Source: Bacteroidales bacterium
GTDB lineage: Bacteria; Bacteroidota; Bacteroidia; Bacteroidales; UBA932
NCBI GenBank assembly: GCA_028691975.1
Contig: JAQUYF010000002.1
Coordinates: forward strand, 1 to 64,000
Length of the DNA stretch: 64,000 nt
Reading direction: 5' to 3'
Shown: positions 36,803 through 46,152 of the stretch, in pieces
Position numbering within the stretch: position 1 is the stretch's first letter
How the letters are laid out: every line of letters starts with the position of its first letter
Program-made: the position numbers and the translations under genes
Notes under the pieces: model-generated
The model's input: the letters and a program-made list of their open reading frames with translations, nothing else
Databases searched by the model: none
What the model was told of the DNA's origin: nothing

Positions 36803-37648
36803 TTAGTAGTCTCCTATTGTTTCTTGAAGTTGTGATAAAGCCTGTTCACACTGCTCCTGCGATGGGTTTTTACCATGCCATTTGCAGGTGCCTGCCATAA
36901 AATCCACTCCGTGCCCCATCTCTGTCTTGAAAAGAATCATAACAGGCTTGCCCTTGCCGAGAAGATTATTTGCAATTGCGAAAGCCTCCTCAATAGAGGT
37001 AAAAGAGTGTCCTTCAGCCACGATAACTTCCCATCCGAAAGCCTGCCACTTGGCCGTAAGATCTCCGAGACTCTGGACCTCTTCCGTAGTGCCGTCAATC
37101 TGCTGTCCGTTCCAGTCTGTCATTGCGATCAGATTGTCTACTTTGTGGTGAACTGCGGATGCTGCAGCTTCCCAAACCTGTCCCTCTTCGCTTTCTCCGT
37201 CCCCAAGCAGGACGAAAATACGATTAGTATCACCGTTAAGTTTTTTGCCGAGGGCGGCACCAATTGCAACGGAAAGACCCTGTCCGAGACTTCCTGCGGC
37301 CTGATTTACCCCGGGCAGCCCCTTTCTGACGGAAGGGTGACCCTGAAGACGTGAGCCAAACAGTCGGAACGAGCCAAGCTCACTTACAGGGAAATAACCT
37401 CTGCGAGCGAGAATGCTGTAAAGGACGGGAGAAATATGTCCGGCAGAGAGAAAAAACATATCTGAATTTACTCCGCTGCGTTGCCATTTCTCCGGTACAA
37501 TATTCATCTCCTTGAAAAACAGACAGGTCATGATGTCCGTGCTGCTCAATGAACCTCCCGGGTGTCCGGAAGCTGCTCCCGTAACCATACGGATGATATC
37601 GCGCCTCACTTGAGAGGCAATTTGTTCCAATGTATAAGTGGTAAGCAT
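36803..37648 (-). CDS. Transketolase, N-terminal subunit (thiamine diphosphate domain)
   Basis: 281 residues from ATG 37648 (MLTTYTLEQIASQVRR); eight extra residues are possible from 37672 but that ATG lies inside the promoter. TPP motif LGDGESEEGQVWEAAASAVHHKVDNLIAMTDWN is seen as GDGESEEGQ plus the later N. GHPGGSLSSTDI and GSLGQGLSVAIGAAL are conserved. Divergent from lepA. Confidence 0.93.
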   Translation of the reverse strand: MLTTYTLEQIASQVRRDIIRMVTGAASGHPGGSLSSTDIMTCLFFKEMNIVPEKWQRSGVNSDMFFLSAGHISPVLYSILARRGYFPVSELGSFRLFGSRLQGHPSVRKGLPGVNQAAGSLGQGLSVAIGAALGKKLNGDTNRIFVLLGDGESEEGQVWEAAASAVHHKVDNLIAMTDWNGQQIDGTTEEVQSLGDLTAKWQAFGWEVIVAEGHSFTSIEEAFAIANNLLGKGKPVMILFKTEMGHGVDFMAGTCKWHGKNPSQEQCEQALSQLQETIGDY

Positions 37649-37669
37649 AATATTTGTAGAATTAAAGAA

Positions 37670-37690
37670 CAAAGATAATCATTATCTTTG
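37670..37690. promoter_or_regulatory. Palindromic divergent promoter of lepA and transketolase
   Basis: Two -7 boxes back to back: minus-strand TATCTTTG (37677-37670) and plus-strand TATCTTTG (37683-37690). The whole 21 bp is a perfect 10+1+10 inverted repeat (CAAAGATAAT, C, ATTATCTTTG). The plus box ends only 5 nt before the lepA ATG. Confidence 0.75.
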
Positions 37691-37695
37691 CCCCC

Positions 37696-39480
37696 ATGAA
37701 AAACATTAGGAACTTTTGTATTATTGCGCACATAGACCACGGTAAAAGTACTCTGGCCGATAGATTGTTGGAAATGACAAATACTCTTGACGAAAGAGAT
37801 ATGGAAGCCCAGGTGCTCGATTCCATGGATTTGGAGAGGGAAAAGGGGATTACAATCAAGAGCCACGCCATCCAAATGGAGTACAATTATAAAGGTGAAA
37901 AGTATATTTTAAATCTGATTGACACCCCGGGTCACGTCGATTTTTCTTATGAGGTCTCTCGTGCTATTGCCTCTTGCGAAGGGGCATTGCTGGTGGTGGA
38001 TGCCACACAGGGAATACAGGCACAGACCATATCCAACCTCTATCTTGCGATTGATCACAATCTTGAGATCATTCCCGTGCTCAATAAGATTGACATGGAG
38101 TCAGCCATGGTGGATGTGGTTAAGGATCAGGTGATAGACCTGATAGGGTGTGACGAGAGTGATATCTTACTTGCAAGTGCCAAGACAGGAGAAGGTGTCC
38201 CTGCTATTCTCGAGAGGATCGTTGAGAGAGTCCCCGCTCCGGCCGGAGATCCTGATGCACCGCTTCAGGCATTGATTTTCGACTCTGTGTTTAACTCTTT
38301 CAGAGGAATTATTGCATACTTCAAAGTGGCAAACGGCTCCATCAGAAAAGGTGACAAGGTGAAGTTTTTCAATACGGGAAAAGAATATGAAGCTGATGAG
38401 GTGGGTGTTTTGAAGATGAAGATGTGTCCGAGAGATGAGATTCCTACGGGAAGTGTAGGCTATATTATATCAGGTATAAAGACGGCTTCCGAGGTGAAAG
38501 TCGGTGATACCATTACACATGTAGAGAGACCGTGCAAAGAGCATATTGCCGGATTTGAAGAGGTTAAACCAATGCTTTTCGCCGGCGTCTATCCGGTTGA
38601 GGCTGATGAATATGAAGATTTGAGAGCCTCACTGGAAAAGTTGCAGTTAAACGACGCTTCATTAGTATTTGAGCCGGAGGCTTCTCTCGCGTTGGGCTTT
38701 GGCTTCAGATGCGGATTTTTGGGGTTGCTCCATTTGGAGATTATGCAGGAGAGACTTTACCGAGAGTTTGACATGGATGTCATTACTACCGTGCCAAACG
38801 TCTCATACAAGGTCTATACTACTCAGCATGAAGTGGTTGATGTACACAATCCGTCCGGTCTGCCGGCTCCGACTCTTATTGATTATATAGAGGAACCGTA
38901 CATTAAGGCGCAGATTATCTCAAAAAGCGAGTATTTCGGTGTGATTATGAAGCTTTGTCTTGACAAGCGAGGCATACTGACAAGTCAGCATTTTCTTACG
39001 TCAGAAAGGGTAGAACTGACATACGAGATGCCTTTAGCGGAGATTGTCTTCGATTTTTACGATAAGTTGAAGTCCATATCAAAAGGATATGCCTCATTTG
39101 ACTACCATATTATAGGATATAAGAAGGCAGACCTTGTGAAGCTTGATATTCTCCTTAATGGTGAGCAGGTAGATGCCCTCTCTTCTCTTATACACCGTGA
39201 CCATGCATACGATTTCGGTCGCAGGATGTGTGAAAAGCTCAAAGAGCTGATACCGCGTCAGCAGTTTGAGATAGCCATTCAGGCTGCAATCGGGGCAAAA
39301 ATCATCGCTCGAGAGACAGTCAAGGCAGTGCGTAAAGATGTGACGTCCAAGTGTTACGGCGGGGATATTACCCGTAAACGCAAACTGCTTGAGAAGCAGA
39401 AAAAAGGCAAGAAACGCATGCGCCAGGTTGGAAATGTGGAAGTTCCGCAGAGCGCCTTTATGGCCGTCCTGAAGCTCTAA
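37696..39480 (+). CDS. lepA: Elongation factor 4 (LepA)
   Basis: 594 residues, full length. G1 [11 protein letters not shown]2 region [12 protein letters not shown]3 DTPGHVDF, G4 NKID, and the LepA-specific C-terminal domain ([20 protein letters not shown]). It acts on stalled or back-translocated ribosomes. The -7 box ends at 37690, so transcription should begin at or within a few bases of the ATG: the mRNA is probably leaderless. Confidence 0.97.
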   Translation: MKNIRNFCIIAHIDHGKSTLADRLLEMTNTLDERDMEAQVLDSMDLEREKGITIKSHAIQMEYNYKGEKYILNLIDTPGHVDFSYEVSRAIASCEGALLVVDATQGIQAQTISNLYLAIDHNLEIIPVLNKIDMESAMVDVVKDQVIDLIGCDESDILLASAKTGEGVPAILERIVERVPAPAGDPDAPLQALIFDSVFNSFRGIIAYFKVANGSIRKGDKVKFFNTGKEYEADEVGVLKMKMCPRDEIPTGSVGYIISGIKTASEVKVGDTITHVERPCKEHIAGFEEVKPMLFAGVYPVEADEYEDLRASLEKLQLNDASLVFEPEASLALGFGFRCGFLGLLHLEIMQERLYREFDMDVITTVPNVSYKVYTTQHEVVDVHNPSGLPAPTLIDYIEEPYIKAQIISKSEYFGVIMKLCLDKRGILTSQHFLTSERVELTYEMPLAEIVFDFYDKLKSISKGYASFDYHIIGYKKADLVKLDILLNGEQVDALSSLIHRDHAYDFGRRMCEKLKELIPRQQFEIAIQAAIGAKIIARETVKAVRKDVTSKCYGGDITRKRKLLEKQKKGKKRMRQVGNVEVPQSAFMAVLKL

Positions 39481-39525
39481 CATTTGCCGCGCATTGGAAG
39501 CACGAAAATGTCGAAATTAAAAATT

Positions 39526-39558
39526 GAAAGGCCGTGCAAAGATAATGCACAGCCTTTC
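39526..39558 (+). terminator. Hairpin after lepA
   Basis: GAAAGGC and GTGCA (39526-39538) pair with TGCAC and GCCTTTC (39546-39558), one mismatch, 7-nt loop, 45 nt after the stop. No long T-run follows, so termination strength is uncertain. Confidence 0.6.
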
Positions 39559-39633
39559 GTCACTTAACCTAAGAGAAAACTAATTTGTAGTTTGTACTTA
39601 GACTATAAATAATCAATATGGTTTAATTTAATT

Positions 39634-40647
39634 TCAAGAAAAAATTCCTACCGCTCCCAAAACTGCCAAGGCAACAAGAGACATAAGCCATATTACAAAC
39701 AAAACCAGGCCCGGTTTCCATTTAGGAGGCTTAAATCCAAAAGTCATCTGGATACCGCCGTACAAAAGACCAAGGAACGGAGTAAAGAAGGCGATCATTC
39801 CGACAATTTTAACAAGAAGAGGAGGAAGAGTTGCTATTACGGGAGAATAATCGGATATCCATTCACTTATACCGGCAATATCTAATTGAATATGGGCAAC
39901 TTCAACACCAAACAGTGCAACGACCCCGGCCGTTAAGCCTACGGTACCTATGATTATGAGTATAACACCGATAATTATGCAGATAACTCTACCGAGCACC
40001 TTCCAAAAGTCCGCTTGGCCGATAGTTCTTGCCTTTTGTTCAACAACCTTTGCACCCTTTTCGATATTCTTTCCGATTTCGTCAAAAGTGCCGCTCTCTC
40101 CCTTCATCTCACATCTCTGTGAAACAGTTTTTGCCGGAGGCACAATTATCCACAAAACGAGGTATACTACCGGTACAAACCATGTTCCGAACCAGGGGAC
40201 AGTGATAAAGCCAACGGACGAGAAGCAGCAGAAGATGACAACCCACAAGATTCTGACAAGCACGATATCCATATTAAAATAAGCTGCCAGACCGCTACAG
40301 ACACCTCCTAAGATTTTGTGCTCAGGATTGCGGTAAAACTTCTTTTTTGTATTGTACCTATAACTCTTCGGTTCTTCCGTAGAGGACTCATCTTCAATAG
40401 TTTCAGGCTTTCCTAAGACGTCAATTATCTGCTCTATCATCCACACGGAAGCGACTCCGTCCTTACCACATTTTTCAAGAAGCAACTCCGCCATGCGCTC
40501 TTCGATCCCTTCCATAATCTCTGCACCTCCATCAGTTGACGAATAATAATTGTCCAACTCGGACAGATATTTTTTAACCATCTCATAAGCATCCTGCTCA
40601 AGGGTGAAAGCATATCTTCCTATGCTTACTTTTTCAACTTGTTTCAT
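39634..40647 (-). CDS. PspC-domain membrane protein (long form)
   Basis: 337 residues. The cytosolic N-terminal part (about 1-110, KKYLSELDNYYSS, IEERMAELLLEKCG) is shared with the shorter PspC protein upstream. The PspC domain follows (FYRNPEHKILGGVCSGLAAYFNMD, then WVVIFCCFSSVGF and a membrane pair), then further membrane segments to about residue 335. PspC proteins relate to envelope stress. Last gene of PspC-PadR-PspC. Confidence 0.86.
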   Translation of the reverse strand: MKQVEKVSIGRYAFTLEQDAYEMVKKYLSELDNYYSSTDGGAEIMEGIEERMAELLLEKCGKDGVASVWMIEQIIDVLGKPETIEDESSTEEPKSYRYNTKKKFYRNPEHKILGGVCSGLAAYFNMDIVLVRILWVVIFCCFSSVGFITVPWFGTWFVPVVYLVLWIIVPPAKTVSQRCEMKGESGTFDEIGKNIEKGAKVVEQKARTIGQADFWKVLGRVICIIIGVILIIIGTVGLTAGVVALFGVEVAHIQLDIAGISEWISDYSPVIATLPPLLVKIVGMIAFFTPFLGLLYGGIQMTFGFKPPKWKPGLVLFVIWLMSLVALAVLGAVGIFS

Positions 40648-40659
40648 AGTTTATGCCTC

Positions 40660-40989
40660 CTATTTTTTTAACATTTCTATCGTATCCACCATCTCTTTCC
40701 AGGCATTGTCCATCTCTTCAAGTTGTGATCGACCCTTGTCTGTAATCATGTAGTACTTCCTTGGAGGACCCTGAGTAGATTCTTCCCAGCGGTAAGTAAG
40801 TAAACCCTGATTTTTTTGACGAATAAGCAGTGGATAGAGCGTGCCCTCCACGACTATCATATTTGCTCCCTTCAGTTCATCTATGAGAGAAGAGGCGTAG
40901 GCGTCTTTTTTGTTGAGAATACAGAGAATGCAATATTCAAGTACTCCCTTCCGCATTTGCGCCTTTACATTATCAATATTGTTTTCCAT
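40660..40989 (-). CDS. PadR-family transcriptional regulator
   Basis: 109 residues. GVLEYCILCILNKKDAYAS and VEGTLYPLLIRQKNQGLLTYRW form the PadR winged helix with the conserved TLYPLL stretch, followed by the GPPRKYYMITDKG wing. It sits between two PspC-type genes with gaps of 12 and 8 nt, and probably represses this operon. Confidence 0.93.
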   Translation of the reverse strand: MENNIDNVKAQMRKGVLEYCILCILNKKDAYASSLIDELKGANMIVVEGTLYPLLIRQKNQGLLTYRWEESTQGPPRKYYMITDKGRSQLEEMDNAWKEMVDTIEMLKK

Positions 40990-40997
40990 TATTATCT

Positions 40998-41567
40998 TTA
41001 TTTTTTTTGTGAAAATTTACCCATATTTTCAGCTGTAACCGGCCAACCGCGCATTTCACACTTCTGTGCTGCAGTCACAGCCTTTGGAGCTACAATCCAA
41101 AATATGATATAAGCCCAGAAGCCTGCACTGCCCAAAAGTAGGGCGATGACAAAGAGGATTCGCACGAGGACAATGTCAATATTAAAGTATGCTGCAAGTC
41201 CGCTGCAAACACCGCCGATTATATTATTATCGGGATCACGATAAAATCTTTTTGTACCGGTTGCCTGGTACTGCTCTTTATTATCGTTTGTGCTGTAACC
41301 ACCATCTCCGGCACTTCCGTCCGGCATTCCGAGTTGTGAGATCACCTTGTTGACAAGTGCGAGATTAACTACTTCCGATTTGGAGCCAAGCTCTTGCTCA
41401 AATAACTCGGCAATTCTCATCTCCAGATCATCCATCACTTCTTTTGTTTGACATCCCATGTGGGCCTTTGTCCTAAAGTTGTTGAGGTAGGCATCCAATT
41501 TACGATATGCATCCTCATCAATTGTAAAACTCCTTCCGCCGATCCCCACATTAATAACTTTTTTCAT
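40998..41567 (-). CDS. PspC-domain membrane protein (short form)
   Basis: 189 residues. N-terminal cytosolic region (DAYRKLDAYLNNFRTKA, LEMRIAELFEQELGS) like that of the long form, then PspC domain (FYRDPDNNIIGGVCSGLAAYFNID, VRILFVIALLLGSAGFWAYI). First gene of the PspC-PadR-PspC operon; -7 box minus-strand TATCTTTG at 41636-41629 and a palindrome just downstream of it. Confidence 0.88.
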   Translation of the reverse strand: MKKVINVGIGGRSFTIDEDAYRKLDAYLNNFRTKAHMGCQTKEVMDDLEMRIAELFEQELGSKSEVVNLALVNKVISQLGMPDGSAGDGGYSTNDNKEQYQATGTKRFYRDPDNNIIGGVCSGLAAYFNIDIVLVRILFVIALLLGSAGFWAYIIFWIVAPKAVTAAQKCEMRGWPVTAENMGKFSQKK

Positions 41568-41610
41568 TTCCGTTTGTTTAATTGTTTAATAACTATCACT
41601 ATTTATTGTT

Positions 41611-41623
41611 CCAAATAATTTGG
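41611..41623. promoter_or_regulatory. Candidate PadR operator CCAAATAATTTGG
   Basis: A perfect 13-bp palindrome between the -7 box (41636-41629) of the PspC-PadR operon and its first ATG (41567). It lies at or just after the expected transcription start, where the operon's own PadR protein could bind. Confidence 0.5.
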
Positions 41624-41682
41624 TACTGCAAAGATATATATAATTTTTAATATCTTGTATCACAAAGTACTGAAATTTTAAA

Positions 41683-41712
41683 AAAAGTGTCGATTTTTTT
41701 TGCGACACTTTT
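41683..41712 (-). terminator. Terminator of the secG operon
   Basis: AAAAGTGTCG (41683-41692) pairs perfectly with CGACACTTTT (41703-41712) across a 10-nt loop; on the minus strand a T-run follows (A-run at 41680-41686). It lies 27 nt past the secG stop. Confidence 0.85.
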
Positions 41713-41739
41713 CAACTCCTTAGCGTAATCTCCTAACTG

Positions 41740-42081
41740 TTACTCAGTTGGCTGTTGTGCCGGAATTGTGTTTGCAGGGAATTCCGGTTGGCCACTTGTC
41801 GGAGCAGTTTGTTCAATTTTCTCTTTAACCTGTGATTTGTGAGACTGTCTGCCCGGAACCACGAAAGTTGCAACAATACAGAGAGCCAAAACGGCAATTG
41901 CCAGACCCCAAGTCAATTTTTCGAGAAAATCTGCGGTTTGACGAACGCCCAAGGTCTGATTGCCGGCTGCAAAGTTTGCTGCCAGTCCACCACCTTTTGA
42001 ATTCTGTACTAAGACAACAAGAGTTAATAGAATACTCGCGATTACTATAATGATAGAGATAGTTATATACGCTGCTTGCAT
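41740..42081 (-). CDS. secG: Preprotein translocase subunit SecG
   Basis: 113 residues with the family pattern: membrane segment IIIVIASILLTLVVLVQ, the QNSKGGGLAANF loop, second segment WGLAIAVLALCIVATFVV, and a hydrophilic tail of about 35 residues (Gln/Pro-rich) usual in Bacteroidetes. It assists SecYE. Last gene of the sigma-54 activator-LptE-TPR-SecG operon. Confidence 0.93.
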   Translation of the reverse strand: MQAAYITISIIIVIASILLTLVVLVQNSKGGGLAANFAAGNQTLGVRQTADFLEKLTWGLAIAVLALCIVATFVVPGRQSHKSQVKEKIEQTAPTSGQPEFPANTIPAQQPTE

Positions 42082-42083
42082 AA

Positions 42084-42653
42084 TTATTTTAATTTATTTT
42101 TTATTTCTCTAATAGGGAGTGCAAAGTAAGTACTTTTTTCCGGATATAACAAAATTAGTTTTTTATAAACATCTAATGCTCTTTGATAACACTCCTGTTT
42201 GGCATATACTTTTGCAAGAGTTTCGGTTACGAATTCGTCACACTCCTCACGTGCCGTATCGGATGTACCGGAGAGTGCTTCAATTCCCGATTCTCGAGAT
42301 ATGGCATTTAGCGTAGCGTTGATAGGGGAGAAGATATTCATCTTTTGAAGTACCACTCCTTCCTGTTCCAGTTGCTTGAAATCATCCTGACCAAAATAGT
42401 CCCCGCCCACAACATGATATTGCGGTTGCGGTTTGGTCTGAACCGGAGCCGGCTTTTCCTGTTGTTTGAGAACAGCTTTGATAAACATTTTTTTAGAGAG
42501 AAGATGTATTCCCGCCTCACTTACGGCTGCGCGAAGACTCTCTTCCGACTGCATTGTCATACGGGAAATGTACTCTTGTCTGGCAAGAGAGAACCATGGA
42601 TAATTTTCCAGCAATTGTTCCAGGTCGGAGTTAGTGAGACTGTTTATTTCCAT
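42084..42653 (-). CDS. TPR-like protein conserved beside secG and lptE
   Basis: 189 residues. N-terminal half is helical with no recognised domain (LTNSDLEQLLENYPWFSLAR); the C-terminal end contains a tetratricopeptide-like hairpin (ETLAKVYAKQECYQRALDVYKKLILLYPEKS). No signal peptide seen, so cytosolic. It lies between lptE (10 nt) and secG (2 nt). Function unknown. Confidence 0.75.
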   Translation of the reverse strand: MEINSLTNSDLEQLLENYPWFSLARQEYISRMTMQSEESLRAAVSEAGIHLLSKKMFIKAVLKQQEKPAPVQTKPQPQYHVVGGDYFGQDDFKQLEQEGVVLQKMNIFSPINATLNAISRESGIEALSGTSDTAREECDEFVTETLAKVYAKQECYQRALDVYKKLILLYPEKSTYFALPIREIKNKLK

Positions 42654-42663
42654 TGTATTACAT

Positions 42664-43173
42664 TTACCAATTTGCTACGGTAGCATTGAATATATCTTCA
42701 ACCAATTTTTCAATAATCGTGTCGCACAAGGTTGCCTCGACTTCATCCAGAGAACGCTCGGAATTGTAATCTTCATAAGCGGCAAAGGATTGTTCGAAAT
42801 TTTCTTCAGGATACTTTTCATTTACAAACTTCACCTTCACAGTGATTGTAAGCCTGTTTTGTGCTGCGACCTCATCAGCAGTAATAGCAGTTGCCCTGAC
42901 ATCATAAGACTCAACAGTTGCCGTGACATTCAGGTCTCCGACATCTTCTACCTGCTCAAGATTGGTCAATTTGCGGTACTTATCGTTAAGAGCTTCAGTT
43001 AAAGAGTTGGCTAAGGTAGGATTAACCTTGAGGGCTTTATTAACTACAGGCTCAATGCAGATGGTTTTGACATCCGACTTAATGGATGTTCCGCTGAAAG
43101 AATAGAGCCAGCATCCGCTAACGGTACAAAGCGTTAATAATATGCCTATCGTATATATACAAATTCTCTTCAT
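42664..43173 (-). CDS. lptE: LptE-family LPS-assembly lipoprotein
   Basis: 169 residues with lipobox TVSGC and body typical of Bacteroidetes LptE (SFSGTSIKSDVKTICIEPV, NSLTEALNDKYRKLTNLE, EEIxx-type pairing). It plugs LptD and helps insert lipopolysaccharide into the outer membrane. ATG overlaps the stop of the sigma-54 activator (TGATG). Confidence 0.88.
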   Translation of the reverse strand: MKRICIYTIGILLTLCTVSGCWLYSFSGTSIKSDVKTICIEPVVNKALKVNPTLANSLTEALNDKYRKLTNLEQVEDVGDLNVTATVESYDVRATAITADEVAAQNRLTITVKVKFVNEKYPEENFEQSFAAYEDYNSERSLDEVEATLCDTIIEKLVEDIFNATVANW

Positions 43174-44324
43174 CAGTCAATTCCCAGTTCTTTAATCTTT
43201 CTGTACAGAGTCCTTTCGGAAATGCCCAGCTCCTCTGCTGCAGCTTTTCTCTTTCCCCCGTGCTTTTCGAGTGCCTTTTTAATTAAATCCGCATTTACCT
43301 CCTGGATAGAGAAGTGATCTACCTCTTTTATGTCTTCAGGCTTGATCAGGAGAGGATTAACCAAACTTGTTTGTGACGAGGAGTCATCCTGTACCTCGCC
43401 TTCTCCCATTTGAGCTTTCAGATCATCCACGTCTTTTCGCAGCTGAAACAATATCTTGAAAATAATGTCTCTGTCACCCGTATAATCGGCATTGGCGTGG
43501 GCGTCTGCCGTTCTGACAGGAAGTTTGTCGGCTCTGTCCAAAGGCAGATATTTTTTCAGGACTTCAGCTGAAATCAGTCTTTCGTGCTCCAGCACGGAAA
43601 TCTGTTCGGCAACACTCTTGAGTTGACGCACGTTGCCCGGCCACCTGTAAGACTCCAGCACCTCCTGAGCGAGAGGATTGAGTTTAATGACGGGCATCAT
43701 ATATTTATCGGCGAAGTCAAGAGCAAATTTTCTGAAAAGCAAATAGATATCCTCTTTTCTGTCACGCAGTGGCGGCATCATTATGGGAACGGTATTCAGT
43801 CGGTAATACAGGTCTTCCCTGAAACGCCCCATCTCGATGGCATGCATCAGGTTGATATTTGTGGCAGCAATCACCCTTACATCAGTTTTCTGAACCTTTG
43901 AAGAACCTACTTTCAGAAATTCTCCGGTTTGAAGCACTCTTAACAGCCTGACTTGAGTAGAGAGTGGCAATTCGGCAACTTCATCAAGAAACAGTGTACC
44001 ACCGTCGGCCTCTTCAAAATATCCCTTTCTTGTCTCCAGGGCACCGGTGAAAGATCCCTTCTCATGTCCAAAAAGTTCGGAATCTATTGTCCCTTCAGGA
44101 ATGGCCCCACAATTAACTGCAATATATACTCCGTGCTTTCTCGGACTGTTTTGATGGATAATCTGCGGAATGACTTCTTTTCCCACGCCACTTTCTCCCG
44201 TTACAAGGACGGAAAGATCCGTGCCGGCAACCTGGCGTGCAATCTCTAAAGCCCTGTTAAGCTCAGGGTTGTCGCCAATAATATCAAAGCGTTGTTTTAT
44301 CTGTACTAAATCCATATTATGCAA
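43173..44324 (-). CDS. Sigma-54-dependent activator without receiver domain
   Basis: 383 residues (start at 44315 also possible). The AAA+ domain starts directly: Walker A GESGVGKE, the sigma-54-contact loop GSFTGA (in EKGSFTGALETRKG), Walker B GGTLFLDEVAELP, arginine finger FREDLYYRLN. A Fis-type HTH ends the protein (KRKAAAEELGISERTLYRKI). Lacking a sensory domain, it may be controlled by expression level or partner protein. It heads the activator-LptE-TPR-SecG operon. Confidence 0.95.
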   Translation of the reverse strand: MHNMDLVQIKQRFDIIGDNPELNRALEIARQVAGTDLSVLVTGESGVGKEVIPQIIHQNSPRKHGVYIAVNCGAIPEGTIDSELFGHEKGSFTGALETRKGYFEEADGGTLFLDEVAELPLSTQVRLLRVLQTGEFLKVGSSKVQKTDVRVIAATNINLMHAIEMGRFREDLYYRLNTVPIMMPPLRDRKEDIYLLFRKFALDFADKYMMPVIKLNPLAQEVLESYRWPGNVRQLKSVAEQISVLEHERLISAEVLKKYLPLDRADKLPVRTADAHANADYTGDRDIIFKILFQLRKDVDDLKAQMGEGEVQDDSSSQTSLVNPLLIKPEDIKEVDHFSIQEVNADLIKKALEKHGGKRKAAAEELGISERTLYRKIKELGID

Positions 44325-44361
44325 AGTTAAAAATATTTTTATCTAATAAATAATTTAGCAC

Positions 44362-44369
44362 TATATTTG
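44362..44369 (+). promoter_or_regulatory. -7 box TATATTTG of the abundant lipoprotein gene
   Basis: Exact TAnnTTTG, 62 nt before the ATG at 44432, in the short divergent region after the sigma-54 activator gene. Confidence 0.6.
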
Positions 44370-44431
44370 CAGACTATGAGGTGAAAAATCACTAACTAAT
44401 AATAAATTAACAAAACAAACTCATATTATTT

Positions 44432-46075
44432 ATGAAAAAGAATCTAATTAAAGTGTTGTTCTTAGCGGTTGCTACATTTGCTTTGGTCTCATGCGACAAT
44501 CCTGCTAAGATGGCTGAAGCCGCTGATCAGGTTAAAATTACTTGCAATCCTGAAGTTCTTGAAGTTATCGCCGGTAATATCGACGCAAAAGTTGATGTTA
44601 CTTTTCCTGCAGAATACTTTCACCCTAAGGCTGTTCTCCAAGTTGTTCCTGTCTTGATTTACAACGGTGGAGAGGTTCAGGGAACACCATTTGTATATCA
44701 AGGTGAGAAAGTTACCGAAAATTATAAGACTGTTACCAAAGACGGTGCTACAATCAGCGAAAGAGTACATTTTGCTTATGTGCCGGGTATGGAAAAGTCT
44801 GAACTCGTTGCTCGTGCAAAAGTTGTTTACAAGGGTAAAGATTTTGAATTTCCTGCAGACATTAAAATTGCAGACGGTGCCAATACTACATATATGCTGG
44901 TTGAGGCTTCCGGTGAATATGAAATGATGAAAGACAACTATCAGGAGACTATCCCTGAAACTGTTGAAGCTCAGATTCTTTATCTGATCAACAGCTCTAC
45001 AGTACGTCCTTCAGAGGTTAAATCATCCGATATTAAGGCTTTTGAGCAGTCTTTGAAAGACCTTGCAAAAGATGACCGTAGAGAGGTTAAGGGTACAGAA
45101 ATCGTTGCTTATGCTTCTCCTGACGGAGCCGTTAACTTGAATGACAAACTTTCTGCAAATCGTGAAAAATCGGCAGAAAAAGCTTTCGATAAGATCACCA
45201 AGAAGCTGAATGCCGGTGAAGTATCTACAAAGAGTATCGGTGAAGACTGGGAAGGTTTCCAGGAATTGGTTAACAATTCAACTATTGAAGACAAAGAGCT
45301 TATCATTCGCGTTCTTTCTATGTATAGCGATCCTAACGTTCGTGAAAGAGAGATTAAGAATATGTCTGCAGTATATCAGTCACTCGCTAAAAACATTCTT
45401 CCTGAATTGCGTCGTGCAAGATTTATTACCAACGTTGAATATACAAACTATACTGCTGAGGAATTGACAGGATTGGTTGAAAACAATATCGACGTGCTTG
45501 ATGAAGAGGCTCTTCTTCGTGCAGCTACACTGGTTAAAGACAATGCTGCCAAACTGAATATATACAACAAGGCTATTAACAAATACAACAGTGACCGTGC
45601 CAAGTACAATGCAGCCGTTGTTAAGCTTAACGAAGGCAAAAATGATGAAGCTAAGGCACTTTTGGAGAAGATGGAGAAGCAGAATTGCTATTACAAAAAC
45701 GCAATGGGTGTAATCGCAATGCGCAAAGGGAATAACGAAGAAGCAGCTAACTTCTTTGCAAACTCACACCGTCCACAAGCTAAAACCAATGCAGCCGTTC
45801 TTGATATCCTTAACGGTAAATATACCGATGCCGCTGCCAAACTTGAAGGTACAGGTACCGAAAATGAAGGTCTTGCCATGATTTTGACTAATCAGCTTGA
45901 TAAAGCATCTGCAGCTATTAAGTGCAAATGTCCTCACGCTTCTTACCAGAGAGCGATTATCGCAGCTCGTAAGGGTGACGCTCAGACAGCTAAGGCAGAG
46001 ATCGAAAAAGCAGCTAAGAGAGCTGATTATGCAAAGAGAATCGAAACCGACGTTGAATTTGCTAAAGTTAGATAA
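44432..46075 (+). CDS. Lipoprotein with OmpA-like and TPR regions, probably abundant
   Basis: 547 residues. Lipobox ALVSC. Residues 30-170 form a beta-rich module of unknown type; about 185-330 has an OmpA-like feature (IVAYASPDGAVNLNDKLSANR); the C-terminal 180 residues are TPR-like helices (YNKAINKYNSDRAKYNAAVVKL, DEAKALLEKMEKQNCYYKNAMG). Similar proteins are known as immunoreactive antigens in Porphyromonadaceae. The strongly restricted codon choice (GCT, GAA, AAA, CGT) suggests high expression. Confidence 0.78.
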   Translation: MKKNLIKVLFLAVATFALVSCDNPAKMAEAADQVKITCNPEVLEVIAGNIDAKVDVTFPAEYFHPKAVLQVVPVLIYNGGEVQGTPFVYQGEKVTENYKTVTKDGATISERVHFAYVPGMEKSELVARAKVVYKGKDFEFPADIKIADGANTTYMLVEASGEYEMMKDNYQETIPETVEAQILYLINSSTVRPSEVKSSDIKAFEQSLKDLAKDDRREVKGTEIVAYASPDGAVNLNDKLSANREKSAEKAFDKITKKLNAGEVSTKSIGEDWEGFQELVNNSTIEDKELIIRVLSMYSDPNVREREIKNMSAVYQSLAKNILPELRRARFITNVEYTNYTAEELTGLVENNIDVLDEEALLRAATLVKDNAAKLNIYNKAINKYNSDRAKYNAAVVKLNEGKNDEAKALLEKMEKQNCYYKNAMGVIAMRKGNNEEAANFFANSHRPQAKTNAAVLDILNGKYTDAAAKLEGTGTENEGLAMILTNQLDKASAAIKCKCPHASYQRAIIAARKGDAQTAKAEIEKAAKRADYAKRIETDVEFAKVR

Positions 46076-46096
46076 TCTCAATAGATTATAAATTTT

Positions 46097-46133
46097 AAGA
46101 GGGCGACTAAAATCTACTTTTAGTCGCCCTCTT
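46097..46133. terminator. Strong bidirectional terminator
   Basis: A 16-bp perfect stem (AAGAGGGCGACTAAAA at 46097-46112 with its complement at 46118-46133) and a 5-nt loop TCTAC. It ends the lipoprotein gene and faces the convergent AbiEii gene. Confidence 0.92.
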
Positions 46134-46152
46134 GCTTCTATGCCGAAATAAG

